From Nansenia antarctica (Eukaryota > Chordata > Actinopteri > Argentiniformes > Microstomatidae): a stretch of 64,000 bases of DNA. Under the pieces are notes generated by a model, which was given only the letters and a program-made list of their open reading frames with translations, made no database searches and had not been told where the DNA came from. Position 1 is the stretch's first letter. The number at the start of each line of letters is the position of its first letter. The stretch spans positions 17,820,190 through 17,884,189 of the forward strand of contig OZ022339.1 in NCBI GenBank assembly GCA_963989245.1. Reading direction: 5' to 3'. A program made the position numbers and the translations under genes. Shown one piece after another: positions 1 through 12,036 of the stretch.

Positions 1-919
1 CATATTTCACTAGGCACCTGCAGAATGCTTGCAGAAATGACCGTCATGTGTTTGACCGATATAGTGTTGTGTCAGCATTTCCTGTGACTCTGAAAAGTGT
101 TAGAAATGCTCTTAATATATTCTGTTGTCTTTTCAATGTTGTAGCAGACTTTGAACATGATCTCCTCCGACACACCGCTTAGCGAATCTGACATGTGGTT
201 TACGTGATCTAAGGACATATGTCAAATGTTTCATTAGATTAGCTAAAACAACATGGCCAGAAACAAGCCGTAAACGTTTAATAGTGCCATCCTGTGGTCA
301 AACTATATGTTTTTGTTATTGTGCCACCATGTGACATGGGCACTGATAGAACTTGGTTCATAGATGCTATATATGAAACAGACATGAATTTTCTGAATTT
401 TCAGTCATACGCGGTGAGAGTTGAGGCCTTTCCAAATGAGCATTTTTGAACGGTAATGCACCACCTTTACCGTCACGCCAATTTGCGAGCTCCTCTGCCT
501 TACCATGTAAAACTCATTTATGTTACATTGTAAAAACAGCAGATCCAGAGTAGAAGAATAGTAGGCAACACTTCGCTGCTTGGACCCCTAATAACCAACC
601 CTCCAAATCAGGCCTTTAATCATAGCCAGGGTACTCGGGGAACTCTAGTCCTTCAACCTTATCCTATGTCTGTACCTCTAAACGTACCTCTCCATGTACT
701 TCAGAGTGGGCCCCTATGTCAACCGGTGTGACAGCACTCCCTATCTGCCAGATAGACACACTCCACCCTCAGCAGAACAGGGTCAAATCTCTCCACTGTG
801 TTTTGGGAGAGTGACAACCCCCCCGCCCCCCCCCCCCACCCCCTTCCCCCTCTCCCACTCACCTGCTCATAACGTAAACACATCATTGTCCTCTTTTCCG
901 CATTCCCGGTTGCCTTGGA
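1..919. other. Unique left flank, no gene recognised
   Basis: This stretch precedes the duplicated block and has no counterpart in copy B. I see no convincing coding exon, RNA gene or complete transposon. A C-rich tract lies near 820-850. The short ORFs here are proline- and low-complexity-rich and look spurious. Confidence 0.5.
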
Positions 920-2855
920 AAAGTACCAGGGGAAAGTTGGACTGCCCCCCCCCCCACACACACAAAAACCTCTCTCTAAAATACTCCCTCTACTGACTCA
1001 GCAGCCCTGTACTGTACTGTACTGAGCAGCAAGACAGAACCGGGTCATCACTCTGCGCCACTGCACTGCAGGACAGAATGAGGTCATCACTCTGCACCAC
1101 TCTACTGCAGGGCACTGCCACACGGACTCCGCACGCAAGCACAGTCAGCTGTGCTGCCAGGACAACTGCACAAGAGTCGCTGAGAAACGTTTGACAAGGA
1201 CAAAACCAACCGTATCGTGGCCGTACACAAGGCTGTACTAACGTGCAATAAATGTGCAATAAATCCTTGGGGTATGTCGATTATATGCTGAAAGTTTCAT
1301 GCTTTAGTCATAAAATGCACAATTGGTTTGTTTATCTGCCGCACTACAACCCTACAACCGTTCAAAGGTAGTATTGTGTGTGTGGGGGGGTGAGGGGGAG
1401 TGTAGAGGTGGGGAGGGGGAGAGGGGGGCGTGGGGAAGGGGGGGTTGTGGTCCGAAAAGGCAGGAAAGGTTAGCTGCTGAGGAGCAGCAGGGGGCCTGGT
1501 GGGCGGTGAGGGGGAAATGCGCGACACAGCACATTCATGATTTGTAGGTGACAAACAGCTAAAAATAAGCATCTGCAGCAGAGTCTTGCGAGACAGACCC
1601 ACAGCAGGGCGCAGGACACTGGGACAAACTGCAGCGACACACACCCTAAGTCATACATGTAGCCAATATACCCATGGGATCATGTTAAAGTCATTTAACG
1701 CAGCTTCTCCACGCACCGTGTATACCATAGGTGTTCTATGATCATGCCACAATGAATATAGACACTCCTATACATACACACTCTACAAACACAAAACACA
1801 CTCATTGGTGTGTTTATTGCACGGTAAACAAGTTTGGTTTGTAGTGTGTAGTCTCTCACACACGTACACAACTACTCCTCCCACTCACTAGCCATCACTC
1901 AATCACAAAAAAAGTCCCCCTACTCCATCCCACCGAACACCCACCTCACCTCCACCACACCACCACCGTTCACCTCACCCCCAACCCACCCCACCTCACC
2001 CCCAGAGTGCCAGAGTGGGCTCGCCACTGGTCCAGACTATGCAGTCTAATCAGGGACTAAGGCATTTAGGAGTGCTTGGGCTTTTTGTTGTCACTCAGTA
2101 TTACACATGTCCAGTGGGGTGCAAAAATGTGGGCACCCCTAGTCAAAATGCCTTTTACAATTAATATCTAAGTGAAAAGAAGCAAACCTAACCTCTAAAT
2201 GGTACAAAGTTAAACATGACACATTTCATCACATTTTAAAGCAAGATACATTTTTATTTTTTACTTTTTACAGTTTCAAAATAATAAAACAAGGAAAAAG
2301 GCCTTGTGCAACAGTTTGGGAATCCTGTCAGCTAGTACTTTGTAACTCCTCCTCGGGCAACAGCTTGCAAACGCTTCCTGTAGCCAGCTAAGCCAGCCCT
2401 ATTCTTCTTGGCAGAACAGTTCTAGCTCAGAAATATTCTTCGGCCTTCTTGCATGCACGGCATGTTTGAGATCTCTCCACAGATTTTCAATGACGGCCAT
2501 TCCAAAACCTTCATCCGTCTTTCCTGGAGGTACTTCATGGTTGATTTTGAGGTATGCTTCGGGTCATTGTCTTGCTGGAATACCCAACCTCTCTTCAACT
2601 TCAATTTTTGGACTGAGCTTCGAACATTAGCCTCTAGAATGTCTTGATATTTGGTGGAATCTAGGGATGCACCGAACATTCGGCCACCGAATGTATTCGG
2701 CCGAATATCGCAAAATAAAGCACATTCGGTATTCGGCCGAATGTGTGAAAACACCGAATGTTTACCACCGAATAGTGGCCGTGTTTTGATGACGCAATAC
2801 AATTAAATATAACTCTCAACAGGCGCGCGGCGCGAGGCGACGCGCTTTCAAAACT

Positions 2856-2995
2856 GGCTGCGTTCGTAAATTCACTCAGGAAATCCGATCAGCACTCGTG
2901 GAATGCCTCTCGTCCAATCAAATGACTCGGTTTCTCTATGACGTCGGGCCCAGTGTGCGCTCCAGCGCCCTCAGAGCGACTTTACGAACGCAACC
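2856..2995. repeat. MITE of the GGCTGCGTTCGTAAAT family, nested in hAT
   Basis: It starts with GGCTGCGTTCGTAAATT and ends with TTTACGAACGCAACC, an imperfect inverted repeat. A related copy lies at 49845-49985, in reverse orientation judging from the internal AGCGCACACTGGG block, and an end fragment lies near 60657-60682. No coding capacity. Confidence 0.75.
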
Positions 2996-3179
2996 TTACA
3001 CTCATCTAGCTAGTTAGCTTAGCAGTCGTAGCTCAATTTAAAATTGGAGTGAGAAGCAGAGTTGTTGCCTTGTTGAAAACATATTCAGACTCCCAGCTGT
3101 TCTACACGAGTTTATGACATGCAGCTGTATCATGCGGTGGTTTCTATGCAAACCAGAGACTATAAAAACAAAAGATATT

Positions 3180-3465
3180 CATTCTGAAATAACATGAACT
3201 ATTATCCTTACACTCAGGTGGACTCAATTCAACTTGTTGAATGACTTGTTGAAGACATTTAGCATTTGACCTAATTTTAAGAGTGACAAAGGGTCTGAAT
3301 ACTTATGTACATGAGGTATTTCTGTATTTACATTTTAATACATTTGCAAACATTAAAAAACGTTTTTACTTAGATTATGGGGTACTGTGTGTGGATTGAT
3401 GGCAAATCTATTCAAAAATGTGAAAAAAGTGAAGGGGTCTAAATACTTTCTGAAGCCTATGTAGA
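3180..3465. mobile_element. Tc1-terminus-like fragment nested in hAT
   Basis: The text GGGTCTGAATACTTATGTA through GAAGGGGTCTAAATACTTTC resembles the untranslated terminal region of a fish Tc1 family. Only one end is present and there is no transposase. The call rests on recognised sequence style, not on a paired inverted repeat. Confidence 0.5.
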
Positions 3466-4753
3466 GACAAATCATGAATATCATTAACTTGAACCCTGGA
3501 AAGCAGTAGAGATTAAATCCCACGATAATTAGTTATAATAAGTTATATATAAAAGTTCTTTTTTTTCAATCTCAATTTCTTTCTTTGAGAAGCATGAATA
3601 AAAAGCAAAATGTATTTAGTTTATGCAATGATAAAATTAAAAACTGCCGATACACATTCGGTATTCGGTATTCGGTATTCGGCCAAGTGTTTCCTTAAAT
3701 TCGGCTTCGGCCTCGGCCAAGAATTTTCATTTCGGTGCATCCCTAGTGGAATCCATTCTTCCTTCCACCCGGACAATATTGCCTGTGCCCCCAGCTGCTA
3801 CACAACGCCAAAGCATAATAGATCCACCTCCATGCTTAACAGTTGGCAAGGTGGTGTTCTCTCCAAATGCTTCACCCTTTTTTCTCCAAACATACCTTCT
3901 TTGGTTGTGGCCAATTTTGGTTTTGTCAGTCCAAAGCACATTGTTCCAATAGGCTTCAGGTTTCTCAAGGTTTTCTTTTGCATACTTCAGATGCTTAATT
4001 TTGTGTTGAGGTCGTAGGAAAGGCTTCTTTCTGGCAACTCTGCCATGTAGGTCTTTGTTGTTTAAGGTACGCTGTATTGTTGTCCTGTGAACTAGACCGG
4101 TGTCTACTACTCTTTTTTGCAGCTCTTTTGCAGTGATGTGTGGGTTCTTCTGAGCATTTCTCACCAGATCTCGGGCCATTCTATCAGAACATTTTTCTTG
4201 GTCTTCCAGATCTTGCCTTGACTTCAATTGTTCCATTTATTTTCCATTTTCTGATGATGTTTCTGACAGTGGAAATTAGTATGAAACGTTGCAAGAGTTT
4301 TTTGTAGCCTTCTCCTTGATGGTGGAAGTGAACTATCTTGATTCTGACATCCTTGGATAACTGTTTAGGAACCCATGGTTTTTAACACCAGACACAACAG
4401 CCACCGCAGTCGGATATTTTAGAAGGTATGGAATGACTTCAGAATATATAGTTCAACCCTGGAATTATATTCACCTGGCTCATTGAAGCCCTAACGAGTA
4501 AATCACCTTGGTCTGGGCCTTAGTAATCATCTTATCAAAAGGTAACAAGAATAATCCAAAATGGTTCCCAAACGTTTTCCTTTTATATCATTTAAAAAGA
4601 AAAGAAAAGAAAATGAAACCTTGCTTTAAAATGTGCAGAAAGGTGTCATGTTTAACTTTGTAGCATTTAGTGTTCAGGTTTGCTTTCAATCACTTGGAGA
4701 TTAATTGTAACAGACATTTAAACCAGGGGTCACCAAATTCTTGCACCCCACTG

Positions 4754-6780
4754 TAAACTTGGACACAGGGAGGGAACACAATTAACCACTGCAGCCAAAA
4801 CTCAAACACGCAAACACTAAAACCAAATACAAATACAATTTTTGACTAGTGTCATTGTCTACCGTATGATTCAAAAGTCTGGTGGAGGGACGTACTGTAT
4901 TATCAATCCGACCCCCCCCCCCCCCCCCCCACCCCCCTACTGTGGCCTGGCCTCATCTAATCCTTTCTGTGACCCCCCCACCACCAAAAAATGCAGCATC
5001 TCCACCTGCCTAATCCTGATTAGGGGAACCCTGCCGAGAGCCACGTGCCCAACAAACACAAAACCAGTCCTGTATCCCCCCCCCGCCCCCCGCCCCAAAG
5101 GCAACACCGCCTTCTCTTTCATTCTCAATCCCTCGTCTTCTCCCTCGTCTCTCCCTACTCTAGCCATCTCCCCAGCCTCCCTCCCCCCTTGTCCATTCAA
5201 ATACTCTCCCAATTCCCTGTGTCCCCCATCCCGAGACAGCCTCCCCTCTCCCACATCCTGGTTGGTGCTGCCCAGCTCAGAGGGAGAGCAAACCTTAAGG
5301 GGGGGGGGGGGGGGGTCAGACCTGTTTCTAGCAGTTTCTCAGCAGCTGAAGAACAGTGGCTGAGAATATTGGGGGGTTACAGAATCTGGGTCCCTATTGT
5401 CTCACACCCCCCCCACCCCTCCATCATAAGAATAGGGAGAAGCAAAGTCTTTGACACAAGTGTCTAAGAAAATATCAACCACAACCCCGGTCAACTAATA
5501 TCAACACTTATATTTAGTTTTTATGAAAATGGTTTAGCTTCTGATTAAGAATCATTGCCCAGTCTCTGGGTCATTCTGATACCAAAAAAGTGTAAGATAT
5601 TTTCAAATGTCTCTGCCGAATGAGGAGTGAGGATTATTAAGTGAACAAAAGTAAAGGTATATGTAGACCTACCAAATACTTGTAGTATTTTTACAGATAT
5701 TGATTTAGTTTATGAATGAATAAGTGATTAAATTAGTCAATCGGTAACAGAATGGCCAAATCAAATCAGTAACGGAATGACTGAAAATGTATTGGCTACA
5801 TTCACTTACTTTACAGGTTGTACAGAACGTAAAAGGATTCTCTTTCAGTTTACTTGGTTTGACATCTGAGTATGGGATATGTACCCTTGCGTACCCTATT
5901 TGCTGAAACCCTGTTATATCATGGCTGGCACAGGCTGGGAGTGCTTTGCATGGCTGACCCCGAGTACAGCCGAGTACAAAGCGCAGAACCTGTTACAGCA
6001 GACGAGTGCTGTGGATCTCGTAACCTTCTTCTGAGGAGAAGCGGTAAGGTGACACACGATCGTGATCGCTTCTAAATAGTCTTTTTTGACAGGTTATTTA
6101 TTTGACGAATGACATTGTTTACAAAAGGTTCTGTCATCACTTTCGCGTCTTCAACCACACAAACAGTGGTGCTGAACAAACCCTCTTACGGCGTTTATTA
6201 TATATATATGCGCACATTGGAGCAGAATAATTTCTTGATGACTGTATTGAAAAGGACACTGTTGCTATTTTCAAATACCAACCCTATATGGTATTATACC
6301 ATAGCTTGGCCCCAAAGGTGATTCAGCCATGATTCAGGGTCTCACAAGACAGCCTTGGTCTCAGGAAACGTCTAATTGAGGTTATTTCAGCCAAAGAGGG
6401 GGCAATACCAGCTATTAGGGCATAGGGTGTCCTAACTTTTTCCTTAGTAGGAATTTGCATCAATTTCATTGTTTTTGGTTCAATTACATCAAATATTGAT
6501 ATGTCCATATTTCATGAAAAATAACTCAATATCTCATGCCTTTTTAACCTACTAAAAGAGCTCAAATGACCCCCTCTCAAAAACTAAAATGACCCCCTCT
6601 TTTTCAATGCTAAGCTGCTATTTACATACAACGACCACTAGTTGGCCGCTTGTAAATTAGCCTGCTTCCTACACAGAAAAACTGGGTGGTAGAATGCACA
6701 TATCTAGGAAAAGTCATGAAAGGAGAGTCCTGAAATGTTTCTTTCCTCACAGGGTCAAATGACCCCTCATGGCTGTTCTA
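4754..6780. other. Intergenic stretch, no gene recognised (copy A)
   Basis: It contains C- and G-homopolymer tracts (4910-4935, 5300-5316, 5406-5420), AT-rich unique DNA, and from about 6340 AT-rich DNA with repeated AAATGACCCCCTC text reminiscent of piggyBac-type element flanks. The proline/serine-rich ORFs over the C/G tracts are composition artefacts. Counterpart in B: 19518-23225. Confidence 0.5.
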
Positions 6781-6783
6781 GTG

Positions 6784-7044
6784 CTAATGACAGTACATGG
6801 ACAGCTCTGAGGCGTCCAGGAGTGTGATCAACTGTTTTTGTGTTTCGCCGTCCCCATACGTAGGTAGGGCATTATCTAAACAGCGCCTTCTCACTGTATA
6901 GTGGAGGTGTACGGTTCTAAAAGCGGCTGCCTTTTGGGAGACCGGGCGGGCACATTCCACTAGGAACTGCCCCTTCTTGGGCTCTGTTCTAGGGCGTCTC
7001 TGTTTTCTGACTTTTGTGCTGTAGCCAGTTGGGCTTCCCCTCAC
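6784..7044 (-). other. 86-residue ORF of unknown nature (copy A)
   Basis: A minus-strand ORF, basic at its N-terminus (MRGSPTGYSTKVRKQRRP) and ending ...DASELSMYCH. It recurs in copy B at 23240-23500 with one residue changed, but if the copies are alleles this is no sign of selection. It abuts DNA with GGTCAAATGACCCC text typical of piggyBac-like repeats, so a transposon remnant is more likely than a host gene. I do not recognise a domain. Confidence 0.25.
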
Positions 7045-7524
7045 ACTTCAGTGAGATTCTGTTACCTGGATGTCACTGTATCTTCTTCATGGCACATACG
7101 CCGTGCATGAGCACCGTGCGTGAGCACCGTGCATGGGCTTTTGTAAGAGGGGCTGGGGGCAGGATCAGCCATGTCAACGCACCCCCAGCTTGTTACAGAT
7201 GTGACCGAATAGGGTTTCAGCTAATAGGGTTAGTATATCCAATAGTGGGACGTCTTCTCCTTCAGAGAACTGGGGATTACATACCGTAACCCAACATTCT
7301 TTGTCCGTCCCTGTGGGAGAATCCTTTAAGAAAGCCTTTGGGCAAAAGCCTGCAAAATCACACAAACACGTTGATCGAAGTAACTTTCATTGAGAATGTT
7401 GCACACTTCTACAACAAGGGACATCAAAGGGTTTATCTTCATCGTTAAAGAGTGCACTGACACACACACATGCTCTGGTGTCCCTAAGACAGATCACCCT
7501 AAAGACAGACACGTCTGTGTCTGT

Positions 7525-7795
7525 GGCTCAGGGAGCAGAGCCGGCGTCTAATGATCGCAAGGTCGGCAGATCGGGGGTTCGAATCCCGACTGGCCACGTG
7601 TCAAGGTGTCCTTGGGCAAGACACTGAACCCCAAATTGTTCCCAATGAGCGGGCCGGTGCCTTGCATGGTAACTTGCCACCATTGGCGTATGAGTGTGTT
7701 TGTGAATGGGTGAATGGGAGGCCATTGTAAAGCACTTTGGTATAAGGCGCTATATAAGTCAGTCCATTTACCATTTTTTACCATTTAGACCCTTA
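7525..7795 (+). mobile_element. tRNA-derived SINE (copy A)
   Basis: A tRNA-like head with A-box-like GTGGCTCAGGGAGCAGAGC and a B box GGTTCGAATCC is followed by a body (CAAGGTGTCCTTGGGCAAGA) and an L2-like tail GGCGCTATATAAGTCAGTCC. The same family occurs in copy B (interrupted by a hAT at 24193) and in reverse at about 41175-41348. Confidence 0.8.
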
Positions 7796-7949
7796 GGGTT
7801 AGGGTTAGCCCAGACAATAAAGAACAGCTCTGTGGTAAACTAGGATAGCATATTGTCATTTACCATACTACCATCATTCTGCTACTGGAAGTAATTCCAC
7901 TTCTTTTACTGCAGCTCAACAACCAAAAGCGATATTTTCAAACTCAATG

Positions 7950-8222
7950 CATCATATGAATCACATCAGACAGGCCAACACCCTCCCAAGATTTAAACAG
8001 GCCCTCAAAACACACCTCTTCAAGCTCGCCTTCACCAGTTAACCCTCTCCCCCCCCCCTTTCCATGTGTCCCCAGCACTACCTTAATTAGGCCTCTATAC
8101 ATTCTTCTATTTACCTTTTGTTTCTTTTTATAATTAGTACTCGATCTTTTCAGTTTGTAAAGCGTCTGAGTGTCTACAAAAGCGCTATATAAGTCTAATG
8201 TATTATTATTATTATTATTATA
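7950..8222 (+). mobile_element. L2-type LINE 3' end (copy A)
   Basis: The plus strand encodes a residual C-terminus of the form IRQANTLPRFKQALKTHLFKLAF then stop, as in L2-type reverse transcriptases. It is followed by a 3' UTR ending AAGCGCTATATAAGTCTAATG and an ATT microsatellite tail. Counterpart in B: about 25780-26086. Confidence 0.75.
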
Positions 8223-8350
8223 TGATGGAACACCCCACTTTCTGCAGACATAATATTTTCATCTTAATTTCTTAAGAGTTTTGGTGAAACATGGTTCCAT
8301 AATAGAGACAGGCAGATTGTATGTTTATCTGGAATCTGCACAGTTCTTAA
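8223..8350. repeat. Left arm of a 1.25-kb-spaced inverted repeat (copy A)
   Basis: The segment from TATGATGGAACACCCC to GGAATCTGCACAG reappears as its reverse complement at about 9598-9713. Each arm adjoins an oppositely oriented L2 tail, giving a large imperfect palindrome. B counterparts: about 26086-26212 and 27435-27535. Confidence 0.8.
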
Positions 8351-8569
8351 AGTAGTCCTTATGCATAGAGTTGTATTATGGTTTGTAAAACTTTGCTATC
8401 AAGGGTTTTTCTTGTTTGGTTTTGGCATGTATACGTCTGAAAGTCCCAGCATCATTCTGGTACCGTGGAACTGTCTATAGGTACCCACACACAGCCATGC
8501 ATACAACAACCTTCTCAGCAATACCCCCCTCAAACATTAAATGTACATAGTGTCTGTCCGCCCATCCCT

Positions 8570-8608
8570 CCGTCTGTCTGTCTGTCTGTCTGTCTGTCTC
8601 TGTCCGCC
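8570..8608. repeat. TGTC microsatellite
   Basis: Tandem CTGT repeat, longer in B (26430-26475). It accounts for the TDRQ-type ORFs here. Confidence 0.9.
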
Positions 8609-8990
8609 TGTCCGCCTGTCTTCCTGTCCACATTGCTCTCTGCACCCAAAGCTTCGCCAAGCCCAGACTCGGGAAGGGGAGAGAGAACGATATTTATTGT
8701 CATTCCAGCTGTAATGTAATACATTGTTATGGACAGGGGGGAAAAAAGAGAAAAATGCGGGATGTTGGGAGGCGACATTCCTGCATCTGGAAGCGCTCTG
8801 CAGCACGTGCATCCCACTCCGGATCTCTGCTCTCCCTCTGTCCCCCTCTGCTCTCCTTCTCCTCTATGCTCTCCCTCTTTTTCTTTCTCTTTCTCTCTCT
8901 CCCTCTCTCCTCCTCTTTCACCGGGAAGGAATTCTGTAACCCGATCCTCTACTTGTCTTTCCAGCAGCAACCAAACTCACAGGGACCCAC

Positions 8991-8995
<5 letters not shown>

Positions 8996-9047
<52 letters not shown>

Positions 9048-9222
9048 AGCGTAGTGACGATGACCCAGACACACTCGTGAGTGAGTGAATATACTTTACA
9101 CACATTTTTAAGCTCACTACAGTATCAACACACAGAACAGAAATGCCTAAACACAACCACAGAAACACACTCCGGGTAAAATGACCAAACCCCCCCCCCA
9201 CCCCCCATGGTGCGGTAGACAC

Positions 9223-9272
<50 letters not shown>
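8996..9272. repeat. Two CA microsatellites
   Basis: CA runs at 8996-9043 and 9225-9272, shorter in B (26852-26894, 27078-27109). The THTHTH/VCVCVC ORFs are artefacts of these runs. Confidence 0.95.
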
Positions 9273-9277
<5 letters not shown>

Positions 9278-9477
9278 TTCAGCAGGATTGTGAATGAAGA
9301 GTGTGTCTTGTGGACACAGCACCTGGCTCCTGTGGGGACTATTTTTAACCTCTTATTTGACACTTAAAGTGCTGATTGGGTGTAGAAGGGTATCCAAGGG
9401 GAAGGAGGGGAACACTGGTGCCATCCCATTCCCCGTCTCACTGCCAGGCCTGCAGGAGCCTGGCACTGCCATCTAGT

Positions 9478-9705
9478 AATATTAATAATAATAATAATAA
9501 TAATACTTTAGACTTATATAGCGCTTTTCTAGACACTCAAAGACGCTTTACAAACTGAAAAGATCGAGTAGTAATAATAAAAGGAAACCCAAAATAAACT
9601 GTGCAGATTCCAGATAAACAGTCTATATTATGGAACCATGTTTCACCAAAACTCTTAAGAAATAAGATGAAAATATTATGTCTGCAGAAAGTGGGGTGTT
9701 CCATC

Positions 9706-9750
<45 letters not shown>

Positions 9751-10035
9751 ATTAGCTTTTCTAGACACTCAACGACGCTTTACAAACAGAAAAGACTGAG
9801 TAGTAATAATAAAAGGAAACACAAAATAAATAGAAGAAAGTATAGGGACCTAATTAAGGTAGTGCTGGGGACACATGGGAAGGGGAGGGGGAGAGGGTTA
9901 ACTGGTGAAGGCGAGCTTGAAGAGGTGGGTTTTGAGGGTCTGTTTAAATGTTGGGAGGGTGTTGGCCTGTCTGATGTGGTTGGGGAGGGCGTTCCAGAGG
10001 GACGGGGCTGCGGCTGAAAAGGCCCAAATCACCCC
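9478..10035 (-). mobile_element. L2-type LINE 3' ends in minus orientation (copy A)
   Basis: Two ATT-tailed L2 3' ends lie on the minus strand, with tails at 9478-9503 and 9710-9749. The second is longer, and its minus-strand translation shows LWNALPNHIRQANTLPTFKQ and KTHLFKLAF. The inverted-repeat arm separates the tails. B counterpart: about 27312-27880. Confidence 0.75.
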
Positions 10036-10084
10036 AGGTCTGGAGCTTCATCAAGAATCATCAAAGAATCAACAAAGAACCAAA

Positions 10085-10255
10085 ATGTGCCATTTAGCAG
10101 ACGCTTCTAATCCAAAGCGACTTACAGGGACATTCCCCCTGGAGTAACTGAGGGCTAAGTGCCTTACTCAAGGGCACACAAGTGGTGGTGTTTCAGGCGG
10201 GATTTGAACTCACAACCTTCCGATCACCAGTCCAACTCACTATTCATCCACTAGA
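10085..10255 (-). mobile_element. tRNA-derived SINE (copy A)
   Basis: The minus strand reads a tRNA-like head (B box in GGTTGTGAGTTCAAATCCCG) and an L2-like tail with AAGCGTCTGCTAAATGGCA-type sequence. It matches the general plan of the SINE at 48185-48332. B counterpart: about 27927-28097. Confidence 0.65.
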
Positions 10256-10538
10256 CTACAACTACCGCACCAACCAACCACCACTACCCCACCAACCAAT
10301 AAGAAACCAACAAACTCATCTACTAGCATTCAAGTGTGTGCATGTGCATGTGCATGTGCGTGTGTGTGTGTGTGTGTGTGTGTACTGACTGAATCAGCAG
10401 CACTACAGAAGGTGTTGAAGATGAGGAAGAGGAGGACAGGCTGGCTGGCACAGCACACAGCCACTGCAGACGGGGTATGATGACTGTGCGTGTGTGAAGT
10501 GCCCTGCACTGTTCTCTGCACCCATAGGGTGGTGTGAG

Positions 10539-10722
<184 letters not shown>

Positions 10723-11299
10723 CTCTCTCCAGCTCTCTAGGACTCCGTGGTCCGCATCTTCTGACTTTCACTGCGCTCAAACATGAAGGACATGGACATA
10801 ATGCGGCAGGCTACCACTTGAATACATGGAGAGAGTCACACAAACACAGGCATACACACACAGACACACACGCACGCGCACACACACACAGGCACACAGG
10901 ATTCAAATAGGGGGCCAAGAAAGGAACATGATGAGATGATCTCACAGATCAATACTTTACTGAAAACACAGATCACGTAAGTGCACACACACGTACACAT
11001 TGTTATTGCAATTCGATTTAAAAAAAATAAAAGATGCACGCGTGAGTGAGTGAATATACACGCATATGTAACCTAGTAACAGCATGAATTCAACTGATAT
11101 CGAGAGCTATTGATCTATGTGAAGCTACAGTACGTTGATTCAATAAACCTCTGGCGACAACACAGGCGTGGGAATTCCCCTCACACCATCTGTTCTAATC
11201 TCTCCTGTGCCATGCAGATCATACTGTACTACACAGTGTGGTAAACAGGGTAAGGCAAGCGTGCGTGTAGAGTTGACATAGAACTCCATTGAGACTCTA

Positions 11300-11480
11300 C
11301 AAATGAATGAATGAATGAATGAATGGTCTTTATTGTCATTGATATAGTACAGGTACCAAACAATGAAATTTGGGAGGGGGGGCTCCCCTGGTGCTAGGAA
11401 AAAAAAACTAAAAACAAGAAGGGAAAAGAGCTGGTTTACATAAATAAAGGCTATGTATTGTACACTATCCACTATACTAT
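11300..11480 (-). mobile_element. LINE 3' terminus with CATT-repeat tail (copy A)
   Basis: Read on the minus strand it ends ...TGACAATAAAGACCATTCAT and a tandem CATT tail, typical of a non-LTR retroelement 3' end. Homologous copies lie at 47261-47536 and 50806-51065. Confidence 0.65.
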
Positions 11481-11774
11481 ACTATACAAATAAAACACTG
11501 TGCTGTACTCTATGCTATGCTATACCTATTCTAACATTTCCTATCTCTGAACCTTATGTACCCGAGGGTTGTCATATTGCACATAGTGTTATAAGGATCA
11601 CGCATACTAACAGTGTATGTTTTTCAATCATTTATAGTTATTATACAATACGAATGAACTGGCTGGTGTCCAAAGAGTACAGTTACTTTTGTTTTTATAT
11701 CAGTTCGTGAAATAATTCCGATTGTTTACATTGTACGCTTCAGCGCCTTCTAGCTGACACGTCTACCCTACTAC

Positions 11775-12010
11775 TCACCCAAACACACAGGCAGACACAG
11801 ACACACTCAGACAGAGACACAAACACACACACAGGCAGACACAGACACACTCAGACAGAGACACAAACACATACGCACACACAGACACAGACACACTCAG
11901 ACAGAGACACAAACACACACACGCACGCACCCACGCGCACGCACGCACGCACCGCTGCAAGGCTCTTGCTCACTGCATCTCCGCGCGCGCGCGCACGCAT
12001 GCACACAAAA
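11775..12010. repeat. CA/CAGA-rich and CG/CA low-complexity tract (copy A)
   Basis: Degenerate CACAGACACACTCAGACAGA repeats followed by alternating CGCG/CACG. Counterpart in B: 33850-34150, where a pure CA run has expanded. Confidence 0.85.
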
Positions 12011-12026
12011 ACGCGCACCCACTCAC

Positions 12027-12036
12027 TGGCTGTATA
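12027..12036 (+). promoter_or_regulatory. Candidate TATA box
   Basis: CTGTATAAAT, kept in both copies (second near 34171). It lies about 620 bp upstream of a small ORF. A core promoter is only a possibility; no initiator or transcript evidence is visible. Confidence 0.2.

Larger units (their letters stand above)
2662..3745. mobile_element. Non-autonomous hAT element inserted in Tc1 (copy A only)
   Basis: The terminal inverted repeats are TAGGGATGCACCGAA at 2662 and its complement TTCGGTGCATCCCTA ending at 3745. The 8-bp duplication GTGGAATC lies at 2654-2661 and 3746-3753, diagnostic of hAT-type insertion. Copy B lacks the element and has one target copy. Subterminal tracts repeat ATTCGG/CCGAAT motifs. 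It contains no transposase and carries older repeats: a GGCTGCGTTCG MITE (2856-2995) and a Tc1-terminus-like stretch (about 3180-3465). Confidence 0.93.
2422..4236 (-). pseudogene. Tc1 transposase pseudogene, split by hAT insertion
   Basis: The N-terminal part (3727-4236) shows a helix-turn-helix region and then the first catalytic aspartate in WTDKTKI and the block HGGGSIMLW. The C-terminal part (2422-2660) carries the second aspartate in QQDNDPKHTS. After LEWPS, the usual SPDLNPIE block with the third acidic residue is absent and the frame is lost, although ENLWRDLK-like residues remain in another frame. The hAT at 2662-3745 separates the two halves. It is not functional in either haplotype. 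Confidence 0.85.
2112..4753 (-). mobile_element. Tc1-like DNA transposon, copy A, inactivated
   Basis: Both ends carry an inverted repeat of the type CAGTGGGGTGCAAAAA: it reads forward at 2112 and its complement ends at 4753 (GCACCCCACTG), followed by TA. Between them lies a broken Tc1 transposase on the minus strand. A younger hAT element (2662-3745) has split the transposase. Copy B has the same element at 17982-19517 without the hAT. Confidence 0.88.

Noticed and set aside
4842..5467. Proline-rich ORFs of 140-173 residues
   Set aside because: Driven by C/G homopolymers whose length differs between copies, changing the frame.
8530..9363. Overlapping ORFs rich in His-Thr, Cys-Val, Asp-Arg-Gln
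   Set aside because: They are translations of CA and TGTC microsatellites and change length with the repeat in copy B.
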